A DNA stretch of 5,827 nucleotides. It comes from Acholeplasmataceae bacterium (GTDB lineage Bacteria > Bacillota > Negativicutes > Acidaminococcales > Acidaminococcaceae). The notes below the pieces were generated by a model. That model was not told the DNA's origin, searched no databases, and saw only the letters and a program-made list of their open reading frames with translations. Position 1 is the stretch's first letter. Each line of letters starts with the position of its first letter. The translations under genes were made by a program, and so were the position numbers. The DNA lies in NCBI GenBank assembly GCA_012744295.1, contig JAAYIB010000073.1:1-5827 (forward strand), read 5' to 3'. Shown here piece by piece: positions 1-5,719 of this stretch.

Positions 1-1
1 C

Positions 2-730
2 CCGGTCAAGCTCGGCGACCTCGTGAAGGTCTATCTCTATCTTGACCCGCAGGGCCGCCTGACAGCGAGCCGCAAACTGCCCAAGATGAGGGAAGGCCAG
101 ATAGGCTATGTCAAGGTGCTCAGCGTTACGCGTGACGGCGGCTTCGTCGACATCGGCGCGGAGAGAGGGGTTTTTCTGCCTTACAGCGAGATGCGCGGAC
201 ATGTCTCCCCCGGACAACTCGTATGGGTCAAGCTTTACCGCGACAAATCCGGCAGACAGGCAGTCTCCATGAGGGTTGAGGAGGAAATGGTCAAGGCGGC
301 AAGACCTGCCGAAGGCGTGAAGGTCGGCGACGAGATCACCGGCATCATCTACAACATCCTGCCGGAAGGTTTCTTTCTGATTACGGACAAGCGCTACATC
401 GCCTTCATCCACCGCAGCGAGACGCCGCCGGAAAGGCTGGACTTCGGCCAGAAGGTCACAGGCCGCGTAGCTTTTGTGCGCGAAGACGGCAAACTGAACC
501 TGTCGCTGCGCCCCCAGAAGGAGAAGGCACGGGTTCTGGACGCGGACCTCATCCTGTCGCTCTTGAAGAAGCGAAAGGGAAGCATGCCCTACGGAGACGA
601 TACCCCGGCGGAAATCATTAAGGATGTTTTCGGCATCAGCAAATCCGCCTTCAAGCGAGCGCTCGGCAAACTGATGAAGGACGGCTGTGTCAGGCAGGAG
701 AACGGCTGGACGATTCTGATTGAAGAGTAG
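2..730 (+). CDS. cvfB: CvfB/YitL-family S1 RNA-binding protein, 5'-truncated by window edge
   Basis: The frame is open from the first bases of the window (reading PVKLGDLVKV...), so the GTG at 23 is an internal valine, not the start. 242 residues are visible. Family knowledge: CvfB proteins are about 280-300 residues with three S1-like domains and a C-terminal winged helix, bind RNA and affect virulence or global gene expression in Firmicutes. Seen here: the end of a first S1-like barrel (to about residue 30), a second S1 domain at about 34-92 (GYVKVLSVTRDGGFVDIG, then VFLPYSEM), a third at about 105-172 (VGDEITGIIYNILPEGFFLI, ending LNLSLRPQ), and a winged helix at about 178-240 (MPYGDDTPAEIIKDVFGISK, then FKRALGKLMKDG). 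About 45-55 N-terminal residues should lie upstream. It ends in TAG at 728-730. The product is cytoplasmic and probably modulates translation or RNA stability; its RNA target cannot be inferred. Confidence 0.87.
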   Translation, partial: PVKLGDLVKVYLYLDPQGRLTASRKLPKMREGQIGYVKVLSVTRDGGFVDIGAERGVFLPYSEMRGHVSPGQLVWVKLYRDKSGRQAVSMRVEEEMVKAARPAEGVKVGDEITGIIYNILPEGFFLITDKRYIAFIHRSETPPERLDFGQKVTGRVAFVREDGKLNLSLRPQKEKARVLDADLILSLLKKRKGSMPYGDDTPAEIIKDVFGISKSAFKRALGKLMKDGCVRQENGWTILIEE

Positions 731-747
731 GAAGGAAGAGTAGGAAG
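722..747 (+). repeat. 13-bp perfect tandem duplication at the cvfB stop
   Basis: GAAGAGTAGGAAG occurs twice head to tail (722-734 and 735-747). The first copy contains the cvfB stop codon TAG (728-730). Because the repeat begins at the end of the gene, gain or loss of the second copy would not alter the protein. It looks like a replication-slippage duplication. Confidence 0.85.
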
Positions 748-753
748 TTAGTA

Positions 754-782
754 TTGACAAAGATTTCGAAAAACCTTATAAT
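754..782 (+). promoter_or_regulatory. Consensus sigma-70 promoter of the tRNA-Ala gene
   Basis: The -35 hexamer TTGACA (754-759) and -10 hexamer TATAAT (777-782) both match consensus exactly, with the optimal 17-bp spacer. Transcription should begin near 789-790, about 10 nt before the mature tRNA 5' end at 801. A strong promoter is usual for stable RNA genes. No GC-rich discriminator is visible between the -10 and the start (ACATTTTG follows), so a stringent-control signature is not evident. Confidence 0.93.
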
Positions 783-800
783 ACATTTTGTAAGTCTAAT

Positions 801-876
<76 letters not shown>

Positions 877-892
877 AATTTAATAAGTAGTA

Positions 893-930
893 GAGCCACT
901 TGCGAGGTTTTCGCAGGTGGCTCTTTTTTT
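893..930 (+). terminator. Intrinsic terminator of tRNA-Ala
   Basis: GAGCCACTTGCGA (893-905) pairs along its full 13 bp with TCGCAGGTGGCTC (911-923), with one G-U wobble and a 5-nt loop GGTTT. Seven T residues (924-930) follow directly. This is a textbook rho-independent terminator, 16 nt after the tRNA CCA end. Confidence 0.95.
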
Positions 931-995
931 GCTAATTTGCTTTGTCTAATCCATTACCTAATCCGTTGCTTTTTTCACTTTGTTTTACTTTATTA

Positions 996-1121
996 TGACC
1001 TGCCCCCAAATACTATCATTTCACTTGGACAGTTTTTCGGGAGCAGGTCAGTTGAAAGGATAAAAATGGCTGCTCCGATTCGGCACAAAGCTTGCTATGG
1101 TTAAGCCGACCTGCCCCCAAA
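996..1121. repeat. GACCTGCCCCC repeat cluster, probable mobile-element remnant
   Basis: The 14-mer GACCTGCCCCCAAA occurs exactly at 997-1010 and again at 1108-1121. Between them an inverted copy, GGGAGCAGGTC (1039-1049), matches the complement at 10 of 11 positions. The first copy and the inverted copy, extended by one base, form the inverted pair TGACCTGCCCCC (996-1007) and GGGAGCAGGTCA (1039-1050). A 12-codon ORF with an SD-like GAAAGGA lies inside (1066-1104). Inference: this is the shell of a small transposon or REP/MITE-like element. Alternatives are the ends of an IS3-type element (TTGGACAG at 1025-1032 is reminiscent of IS3 termini) or a repetitive extragenic palindrome. Family membership is unresolved. 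Confidence 0.6.
1066..1104 (+). pseudogene. Possible 5' remnant of a transposase ORF inside the repeat cluster
   Basis: ATG at 1066 follows GAAAGGA (1054-1060) at SD-like distance and encodes only MAAPIRHKACYG before TAA. REP-associated Y1 (TnpA-REP) transposases commonly begin with something like MARPxRxEYxGAxYHV (recalled, not searched). The visible peptide resembles this with a small internal deletion (MAxPIR, then ACY). The position within inverted GACCTGCCCCC motifs fits such an element. The similarity covers barely ten residues and could be chance, so this is a tentative call. Confidence 0.25.
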
Positions 1122-1289
1122 AACAAAAAGCATGGTCAAAAACCCAAAATTTGAATAAGGAGGCAGCAAAAAAATTGGTTCTGTCAGTCCTTCATTTCGC
1201 AATTTTTCAGATTGAGGCCGGAAGGTATACGGAGCCTGATGTAGAAAGTAACAAGTGCCTGGCGATATGAAACGGGACAGAAAAGACAA

Positions 1290-1331
1290 GGCGGCAGTAA
1301 GATGACAAAAACAGCAAGGTTAGCAGCCGCC
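1290..1331 (+). promoter_or_regulatory. GC hairpin immediately upstream of the REC/ATP-grasp gene
   Basis: GGCGGC (1290-1295) is complementary to GCCGCC (1326-1331), enclosing 30 nt. The 3' arm ends one base before the upstream in-frame ATG at 1333 and 19 nt before the SD at 1350. There is no following T-run, so it is not a terminator. It could shield the 1333 ATG and leave the 1363 start as the functional one, or act as a 5' mRNA stabiliser. The pairing is visible; the role is inference. Confidence 0.35.
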
Positions 1332-1349
1332 GATGGTAAAAGACTTTTT

Positions 1350-1365
1350 AAAGGAGAAAACCATG
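1350..1365 (+). promoter_or_regulatory. Ribosome-binding site choosing the 1363 start
   Basis: AAAGGAG (1350-1356) lies 6 nt before ATG 1363. The in-frame ATG 30 bases upstream (1333) has only CAGCCGCCG in front, no SD, and abuts a GC hairpin. The 1363 start, giving MEKYTEAKS, is therefore preferred over the one ten codons longer. Confidence 0.8.
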
Positions 1366-4308
1366 GAAAAGTACACCGAAGCCAAATCCTGCATTTCAGG
1401 TGTCGAGGGCTTGTTCAAGTTCCGAGTTACGGAAATAATGCTTATATCAACCGAGTATGACGCTTACGTGCTTGAAGAAGACGGCCAGCTGGCAGAGAAG
1501 CTTTATCACCAGTTCAGCGACCTGAGCCTTCCTTACATCCCCAGGCTGCATTGGGTGGCCAACCGGGAAGAAGCTTTCAATACGCTAAAAGAAATCCCGA
1601 TACACTTGGTCATTTCCATGACAAGGGCAAACGATATGAGCTCGTTTGCTTTTGAAAGAGCTATCAATGAAGCTTACCCCGACATTCCGATTGTGATGCT
1701 TTCTTATGAACGACTGACGCCTGAGGTAATCGGGAAAATCAGGGAAAACACCTGCATTAAAAGGGTTTTCCATTGGTCGGGGGACAACAGGGTGCTTCTG
1801 GCAATAATCAAGTACGTGGAAGACCGGCAGAACTTCCCGGTTGACAGCAAGTTAGGCGTGCAGGCTATTTTGCTCGTTGAAGACTCGCCGGTTTATTACT
1901 CCCAGATTCTGCCGATAATATATACGGAAATCCTGTCGCAGATCAGGCACCTGGTGCTTCATGCGATGAACGTCAAGCACGGCTTGCTCAGGGTTCGCCT
2001 GAGACCCAAAATCCTTCTGGCAGAAACCTACGAAGAGGCGATGGGGATAATCTCCTCCTATCGCTATAATCTCTTGGGAATAATCTCGGACGTCCGTTTC
2101 CCCAGGGGCGGCCGCATAGATGCGTGCGCGGGGTTTGAACTGGTTCGCGAGGTGCGCGGCATGGTTAAGGACCTGCCCTTTCTCTTGCAGTCGGAGGACG
2201 ATGAAAACGAGGAAGCCGCAAAAGCGCAAAACCTGCAGTTTCTGAATAAAACCTCACCGAGCCTCCTATACGACCTGCGCAGCTACATTCTGGAAAATTA
2301 CGGTTTTGGTTCTTTTGTTTTCAAGTATCCGGACGGAAGAGTCATCGAAGAAGCAAGCGACATCACCAATCTGGAAAGAATAATTAGGAACCTGCCGGAA
2401 GAGAGCCTCAGATATCATGCTGCCAACAATGATTTCTCGCGTTGGTTCAGGGCACGGGCCGAATTCGAAGTGGCGGAAAAACTCAGATTCTTGGACCCGG
2501 AAACAATGTCTCACAGCGATGAAATGAGAAAGCACATCCTGAGCGTGCTGAATTCTTATTTCCAAAAGTACCAGACAGGTTCAATTCTTAATTTCGAGAG
2601 CTTCTCCAAAAAAGATATGGAAAACGCCTTCATTAAACTTGGCAAAGGTTCTCTGGGCGGCAAAGCGAGGGGGGTCGCCTTCATGAAGGCAATGATTTCC
2701 AAAGCCGGACTGTCTGACAAATACGAAGACATGCAGGTCAAGGTGCCTCGCTCGTTCGTTATCGGCAGCGAGGTTTTTGAAAAGTTCATGGAGCAGAACA
2801 ATCTCCGTGCATTTCTTGGCGGCAGTCCTTCCGAGGAGGCCATTGCCCGTAAATTCATGGACTCGCTCCTGCCGGAGGAGATACAGGACAACCTGCGCGA
2901 CCTGACTCAGCATGTCAGCTGTCCGCTTGCGGTTCGTTCCTCAAGCATTCTTGAGGATTCGCGCATACTTCCCTTCGCCGGCATTTACAATACTTATATT
3001 GTTCCAAACAGCAGCGACGATAAAGATGTCTGCCTGCAGCAGCTTTCTGACGCTGTGAAGCTGATTTATGCCTGCGTTTTCTACAACGCGCCGATAAGAT
3101 ACGCCCAGAATGCCGGCATAAGAATCGAGGAAGAACGCATGTCGGTGTTGATACAGGAGCTTGTGGGCGAATACTACGGCGAGCTTTTTTATCCGGTTGT
3201 GTCCGGGGTTGCCCAGTCTTACAATTTTTACCCTTATTACCCCATGAAGCCCGAAGACGGAACTGTCAGCCTGGCCCTGGGTTTCGGGAGGACGATTGTC
3301 GAGGGCGAGAGGGTATTTCGCTTCTCGCCGGCCTATCCGAAATTAAACCCGTTGGTCTCAGGCCCGCGCGAGCAGCTGCAAAAATCGCAGAACGCCTTCT
3401 ACGCGATTAATCTCAAAAAAACTTCCGCCATAACGCTAAACGCCTCCGAAGGCTATGTTTACGAAAAGGTGCCGGTAGCGCAGGCGCAGGAGGACCGGGC
3501 ACTGGACTATGTGGGCAGCACGTATTCGGCCGATAACGACTGCATCTATGACAATGTCAACGAGCCGGGGCCCAAGCTGATTACCTTCGCACCCATTCTG
3601 AAATATGAAAGACTGCCGCTGACGCAAATTATCCGGGATCTTATGAGCATGGGCAAAAAGGCCTTTGGTTCAGACGTGGAAATCGAATTTGCGGTCAACA
3701 TTCCCAAGGATAAAAGCAGGCCAAAGGAGTTCCATTTCCTGCAGATTCGGCCCATAGTGGTAGGCAAGGAGGCCCACCAGGTCAACCTTGAGGATCAGGC
3801 ACAAGCCTGGTGCTTCAGCAGGCAGACCATCGGCAACGGATATTATGATGGCATACACGACGTGATTTTCGTGGATCCGGAGAAGTTCAACCTCGCAGAC
3901 AGCTTAAAGATCGCCGGAGAAATCGGTGAGCTGAACAAGCTGCTGGTGCAGGAAGGACGGCGCTGCATTCTGATCGGCTTCGGCAGAATCGGTACTGCCG
4001 ACAGATGGCTGGGTATACCTTTGACCTGGGAGCAAATGTCCCAGGCCATGGTCATTGTCGAGGCGGACCGCAAGGACCTTTGCCCGGAGCCCTCCCTCGG
4101 AAGCCATTTTTTCCATAACCTGACTGCAAACGGTATGGGTTATTTTCACGTGCAGTTTGAGAAAGAAAGTGAAGGAGAAATTGACTGGGACTGGCTTTTG
4201 AAGCAACCGGTCTTCAAACAGACGGAGTTTGTCAGACTGGTGAGGCGTGAAGTGCCGTTCAAGGTCAAGGTTGACGGCCGGACCTTCAGTGGGATCATTT
4301 ATAAATAA
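1363..4308 (+). CDS. PEP/pyruvate-binding (PPDK-type ATP-grasp) protein with N-terminal receiver domains
   Basis: 981 residues. A receiver-like fold (about 25-150) has lost its phospho-acceptor (HLVISMTRAN, Met near 86). A second receiver (about 167-300) keeps the key residues: E173/D174 (LLVEDSP), D243 (IISDVRFP), S277 and K296. A module at 312-378 carries YHAANNDFSRW. The pyruvate-phosphate-dikinase N-terminal ATP-grasp domain spans about 425-800: LGGKARG (K434), PLAVRSSSILEDS (R525, E531), FAG 538-540, ALGFGRTIVEGE, IEFAVN (E775) and FLQIRPIV (R796). The remaining ~180 residues (motifs GFGRIG, RWLGIPLTWEQ, GSHFFHNL, DWDWL) replace the phosphohistidine swivel and PEP/pyruvate TIM barrel of true PPDK/PEP synthase, so the catalytic His domain is absent. 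Annotation as PEP synthase would be misleading. No signal peptide or membrane segment is seen. A phospho-regulated ATP-dependent phosphotransferase is a reasonable guess; the substrate is unknown. The gene appears monocistronic. Confidence 0.85.
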   Translation: MEKYTEAKSCISGVEGLFKFRVTEIMLISTEYDAYVLEEDGQLAEKLYHQFSDLSLPYIPRLHWVANREEAFNTLKEIPIHLVISMTRANDMSSFAFERAINEAYPDIPIVMLSYERLTPEVIGKIRENTCIKRVFHWSGDNRVLLAIIKYVEDRQNFPVDSKLGVQAILLVEDSPVYYSQILPIIYTEILSQIRHLVLHAMNVKHGLLRVRLRPKILLAETYEEAMGIISSYRYNLLGIISDVRFPRGGRIDACAGFELVREVRGMVKDLPFLLQSEDDENEEAAKAQNLQFLNKTSPSLLYDLRSYILENYGFGSFVFKYPDGRVIEEASDITNLERIIRNLPEESLRYHAANNDFSRWFRARAEFEVAEKLRFLDPETMSHSDEMRKHILSVLNSYFQKYQTGSILNFESFSKKDMENAFIKLGKGSLGGKARGVAFMKAMISKAGLSDKYEDMQVKVPRSFVIGSEVFEKFMEQNNLRAFLGGSPSEEAIARKFMDSLLPEEIQDNLRDLTQHVSCPLAVRSSSILEDSRILPFAGIYNTYIVPNSSDDKDVCLQQLSDAVKLIYACVFYNAPIRYAQNAGIRIEEERMSVLIQELVGEYYGELFYPVVSGVAQSYNFYPYYPMKPEDGTVSLALGFGRTIVEGERVFRFSPAYPKLNPLVSGPREQLQKSQNAFYAINLKKTSAITLNASEGYVYEKVPVAQAQEDRALDYVGSTYSADNDCIYDNVNEPGPKLITFAPILKYERLPLTQIIRDLMSMGKKAFGSDVEIEFAVNIPKDKSRPKEFHFLQIRPIVVGKEAHQVNLEDQAQAWCFSRQTIGNGYYDGIHDVIFVDPEKFNLADSLKIAGEIGELNKLLVQEGRRCILIGFGRIGTADRWLGIPLTWEQMSQAMVIVEADRKDLCPEPSLGSHFFHNLTANGMGYFHVQFEKESEGEIDWDWLLKQPVFKQTEFVRLVRREVPFKVKVDGRTFSGIIYK

Positions 4309-4314
4309 TGGGAT

Positions 4315-4337
4315 AAGAGGCACTTGCGAATATGTTC
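4315..4337 (+). other. Left flank of IS insertion, possible half of a split terminator
   Basis: AAGAGGCACTTGC (4315-4327) lies 6 nt after the stop of the REC/ATP-grasp gene. It can pair imperfectly with GCGGTACCTTTTT (5771-5783) beyond the IS: six outer pairs, a mismatch, three pairs, a bulge and two pairs. Rejoined, the two would place an imperfect hairpin followed by a T-run just after the gene. GTTC (4334-4337) borders the IS and resembles CTTC (5762-5765) on the other side, a possible 4-bp target duplication with one mismatch. This is inference from pairing only. Confidence 0.25.
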
Positions 4338-4357
4338 TGCACCCAAAATGTTGGACA
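4338..4357. repeat. IS terminal inverted repeat, distal to orfB
   Basis: TGCACCCAAAATGTTGGACA. It matches the complement of 5742-5761 at 18 of 20 positions (differences at the 8th and 16th bases). It ends 6 bp from the orfB stop. Confidence 0.92.
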
Positions 4358-4363
4358 TATAAT

Positions 4364-5212
4364 TTAGGCTACTAATTGGGAATGTTCACGGTATTCTACC
4401 GGGGACATTCCTTTTAGTTTAACCTTGATTCTATTGTTGTTGTAATAATGTATATACTTGTGTATTTCTTCTACTAATTCGTCGTAGGATTTAAACTCCT
4501 GCAGATATAACAATTCTGATTTTAACAATCCAAAGAAATTTTCCATCACGCTATTATCCAAGCAATTTCCTTTACGGGACATACTTTGGATTATACCGTG
4601 ATTTTTTAATATTTTTTGGTAATATGAATGCTGGTACTGCCATCCTTGATCGGAGTGTAAAATAATCCCCGAAACATTGAAGGTTTTATTAATAGCCTTA
4701 TGCAACATTCTTATTACTTGTTCTAAGACAGGTCTTTCTGAAAGCTCATAACTTATGATTTCTCCGTTATACATATCTAATATCGGTGACAGATAAAGTT
4801 TGCGACCGAATAAATGAAATTCCGTAATATCTGTCGTCCATTTCTGGCTGGGTCGGTCCGTGCGAAAGTTTCTGTTAATTATATTTGGTGCAATTTTGCC
4901 ACACTCACCACGATATGAGCGATACTTCTTCATGCGCACTTTGCAGGTGAGTTTTTCTTCGTTCATTAGCTTCATGACAACCTTATGATTAGTATCATAT
5001 CCAAGCTTATGTAATTCGAGTGTTACACGGCGATAACCGTAACGGCCAAAGTGTTGTGAAGATATATTCTTGATCTCATTTCTGATGGCAGCATATTTAT
5101 TTGGTTTTGCTAAAACCTTTAAAACAGCATAGTAGGTGCTTCGTGCAAGTTTTGCGATGCCTAACAACCCTTTAAGCGGATATTCCGCTCTTAGTTCTGA
5201 AACAACAACTAC
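4364..5212 (-). CDS. IS3-family transposase OrfB (DDE integrase domain), expressed by -1 frameshift from OrfA
   Basis: This is the catalytic half of the transposase, cutting and joining the element ends. The frame is open upstream into orfA but has no ATG, GTG or TTG before a TTG at 5167 that lacks a convincing SD. Production by -1 frameshifting at 5212-5217 is therefore likely, giving a 449-residue OrfAB. Numbered from TTG 5167 (267 residues): the HTH_21-like segment at about 30-85 (GRYGYRRVTLELHKLGY) precedes the rve integrase core. The core triad is D113 (WTTDITEF), D173 (HSDQGWQY) and E209 (DNSVMENFFGLLKSE), with the family's 35 residues between second D and E. The C-terminus has YYNNNRIKVKLKGMSPVEYR, the usual IS3 ending. 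No frameshift or premature stop is seen, so it should be active. It stops at TAA 4364-4366. Confidence 0.93.
   Translation of the reverse strand, partial: VVVVSELRAEYPLKGLLGIAKLARSTYYAVLKVLAKPNKYAAIRNEIKNISSQHFGRYGYRRVTLELHKLGYDTNHKVVMKLMNEEKLTCKVRMKKYRSYRGECGKIAPNIINRNFRTDRPSQKWTTDITEFHLFGRKLYLSPILDMYNGEIISYELSERPVLEQVIRMLHKAINKTFNVSGIILHSDQGWQYQHSYYQKILKNHGIIQSMSRKGNCLDNSVMENFFGLLKSELLYLQEFKSYDELVEEIHKYIHYYNNNRIKVKLKGMSPVEYREHSQLVA
4379..4420 (+). terminator. Plus-strand hairpin with T-rich tail inside the IS end
   Basis: GGAATGTTC (4379-4387) pairs with GGACATTCC (4403-4411) with one G-T wobble. An inner stem CGGTA/TACCG (4389-4393, 4397-4401) closes a 3-nt loop, with one A/G mismatch between stems. 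TTTTAGTTT follows directly. It sits about 70 nt beyond the stop of the REC/ATP-grasp gene on the same strand, so it could terminate that transcript, or transcription entering the IS. It overlaps the orfB coding end, so codon constraint could also explain part of the symmetry. Confidence 0.45.
5175..5189 (-). other. Small hairpin downstream of the frameshift site
   Basis: On the minus strand AGCGGA-ATA-TCCGCT is a perfect 6-bp stem with a 3-nt loop, plus a possible G-T pair below. It begins 22 nt after the slippery AAAAAG, farther than the usual stimulatory spacing for -1 frameshifting, so a role as stimulator is uncertain. Confidence 0.4.
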
Positions 5213-5712
5213 TTTTTCACTTGTTCTTGCTTCTTCCGCGCTTGAACTAAGGCGTTTAATTTTTTTAGGTAGGCATTCTCCATTTTTAATTGAGCAATTT
5301 CTGCCTCAAGTTCTTGTTCCCGTGTTAGGTCAGGAGGCTTAATTTCCTTTTTCTTAGGCATTTTACCAGGCCTGCCTTTCTTCTTAGATAAAAGCCCTGA
5401 AAAGCCTTCTCCTAAATACTTCTTTTCCCAGACTGAAAAGATGGCAGAATTAGGAATTTTGAATAGGGCTATTGTTTGAGATAATGATAACCCGTGTTCC
5501 CATTTATATTCAATAACCTCTTTCTTAAATTCAGCGCTATATTTACGGTTTTTGTGTAAAAGCTGTTCAGTCCCTCCTTCATAATAATGATTGACCCATG
5601 TTTGTAAAACTGTTTTAGGGATAGCAAGCTCTTTTGCTGTACCGCTAATACTGTTGCCATCCAATACTTTGCGTACAGATGATAGTCTAAATTCATGCGA
5701 ATACTTTGTCAT
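5209..5712 (-). CDS. IS3-family OrfA, DNA-binding half of transposase
   Basis: 167 residues from ATG 5712 (MTKYSHEFRL). An in-frame start near the IS terminus (5751) would be 13 codons longer but lies inside the terminal repeat hairpin and has no SD, whereas GGAGGTG (5729-5723 on the minus strand) sits 10 nt before ATG 5712. It has two tandem helix-turn-helix units (about 4-45, with GNSISGTAKELAIPKTVLQT, and about 53-97, with GLSLSQTIALFKIPNSAIFS). A basic linker KKKGRPGKMPKKK (110-122) follows, then a leucine-zipper-like coiled coil with L135, L142 and L149, ending LKKLNALVQ. Family role: binds the terminal repeats, supplies multimerisation, and can repress transposition when made alone. It ends at TAG 5209-5211, directly after the slippery site. 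Two HTH units plus the ALVQ motif point to the IS150-like branch. Confidence 0.92.
   Translation of the reverse strand: MTKYSHEFRLSSVRKVLDGNSISGTAKELAIPKTVLQTWVNHYYEGGTEQLLHKNRKYSAEFKKEVIEYKWEHGLSLSQTIALFKIPNSAIFSVWEKKYLGEGFSGLLSKKKGRPGKMPKKKEIKPPDLTREQELEAEIAQLKMENAYLKKLNALVQARKKQEQVKK
5212..5218 (-). other. Probable programmed -1 frameshift site joining OrfA to OrfB
   Basis: On the minus strand the last codons of orfA read GTG AAA AAG TAG. Slipping back one base on AAAAAG continues as GTA GTT GTT GTT TCA, encoding VVVVSELRAEYPLK, which reads naturally into the OrfB family sequence. The base before AAA is G rather than A, so the P-site re-pairing is not ideal. An upstream run of seven A (5266-5260, codons CTA AAA AAA) also fits a slippery heptamer, but a shift there would lose the conserved LNALVQ tail. 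Confidence 0.7.
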
Positions 5713-5719
5713 ACAAAAA

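Larger units (their letters stand above)
931..1362. other. Non-coding interval between tRNA-Ala terminator and the REC/ATP-grasp gene
   Basis: No gene with recognisable protein content is visible on either strand in these 432 bases. Positions 931-995 are T-rich and contain an imperfect repeat, CTAATCCATTAC followed by CTAATCCGTTGC. Positions 996-1121 hold the GACCTGCCCCC repeat cluster. Positions 1122-1289 contain an isolated AAGGAGG (1157-1163) but only a 31-codon TTG-initiated frame after it, and I recognise no promoter. Positions 1290-1331 form a GC hairpin next to the following gene, whose SD and ATG close the interval. The promoter of the downstream gene probably lies here but does not match sigma-70 consensus well enough to place. 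Confidence 0.7.

Noticed and set aside
1225..1265. GAGCCTGATGTAGAAAGTAACAAG resemblance to group II intron domain V
   Set aside because: The opening GAGCC and a GAAA-containing loop are suggestive, but the proximal strands do not pair as domain V requires, and no reverse transcriptase or other intron domains are present.
1175..1270. 31-codon TTG-initiated frame after AAGGAGG (1157-1163)
   Set aside because: The SD is good but the spacing is long (11 nt), the start is TTG, and the product MVLSVLHFAIFQIEAGRYTE... has no recognisable features or attenuator structure. I cannot support it as a gene or leader peptide.
1270..1336. Possible c-di-GMP (GEMM-I) riboswitch ending in GCCGATGG
   Set aside because: Only the last bases resemble the class. 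The conserved internal elements and tetraloop-receptor arrangement are missing.
3546..4323. Several minus-strand ORFs of 76-139 codons opposite the large gene
   Set aside because: All lie antisense to a long, domain-rich coding region with intact motifs and lack SD sequences. They are frame shadows.
892..4329. Near-identical AGAGCCACTTGCGA (892-905) and AGAGGCACTTGCGA (4316-4329)
   Set aside because: 13 of 14 bases match, but the first is one arm of the tRNA terminator and the second lacks its complementary arm nearby. With no further homology on either side, chance is the simplest explanation.
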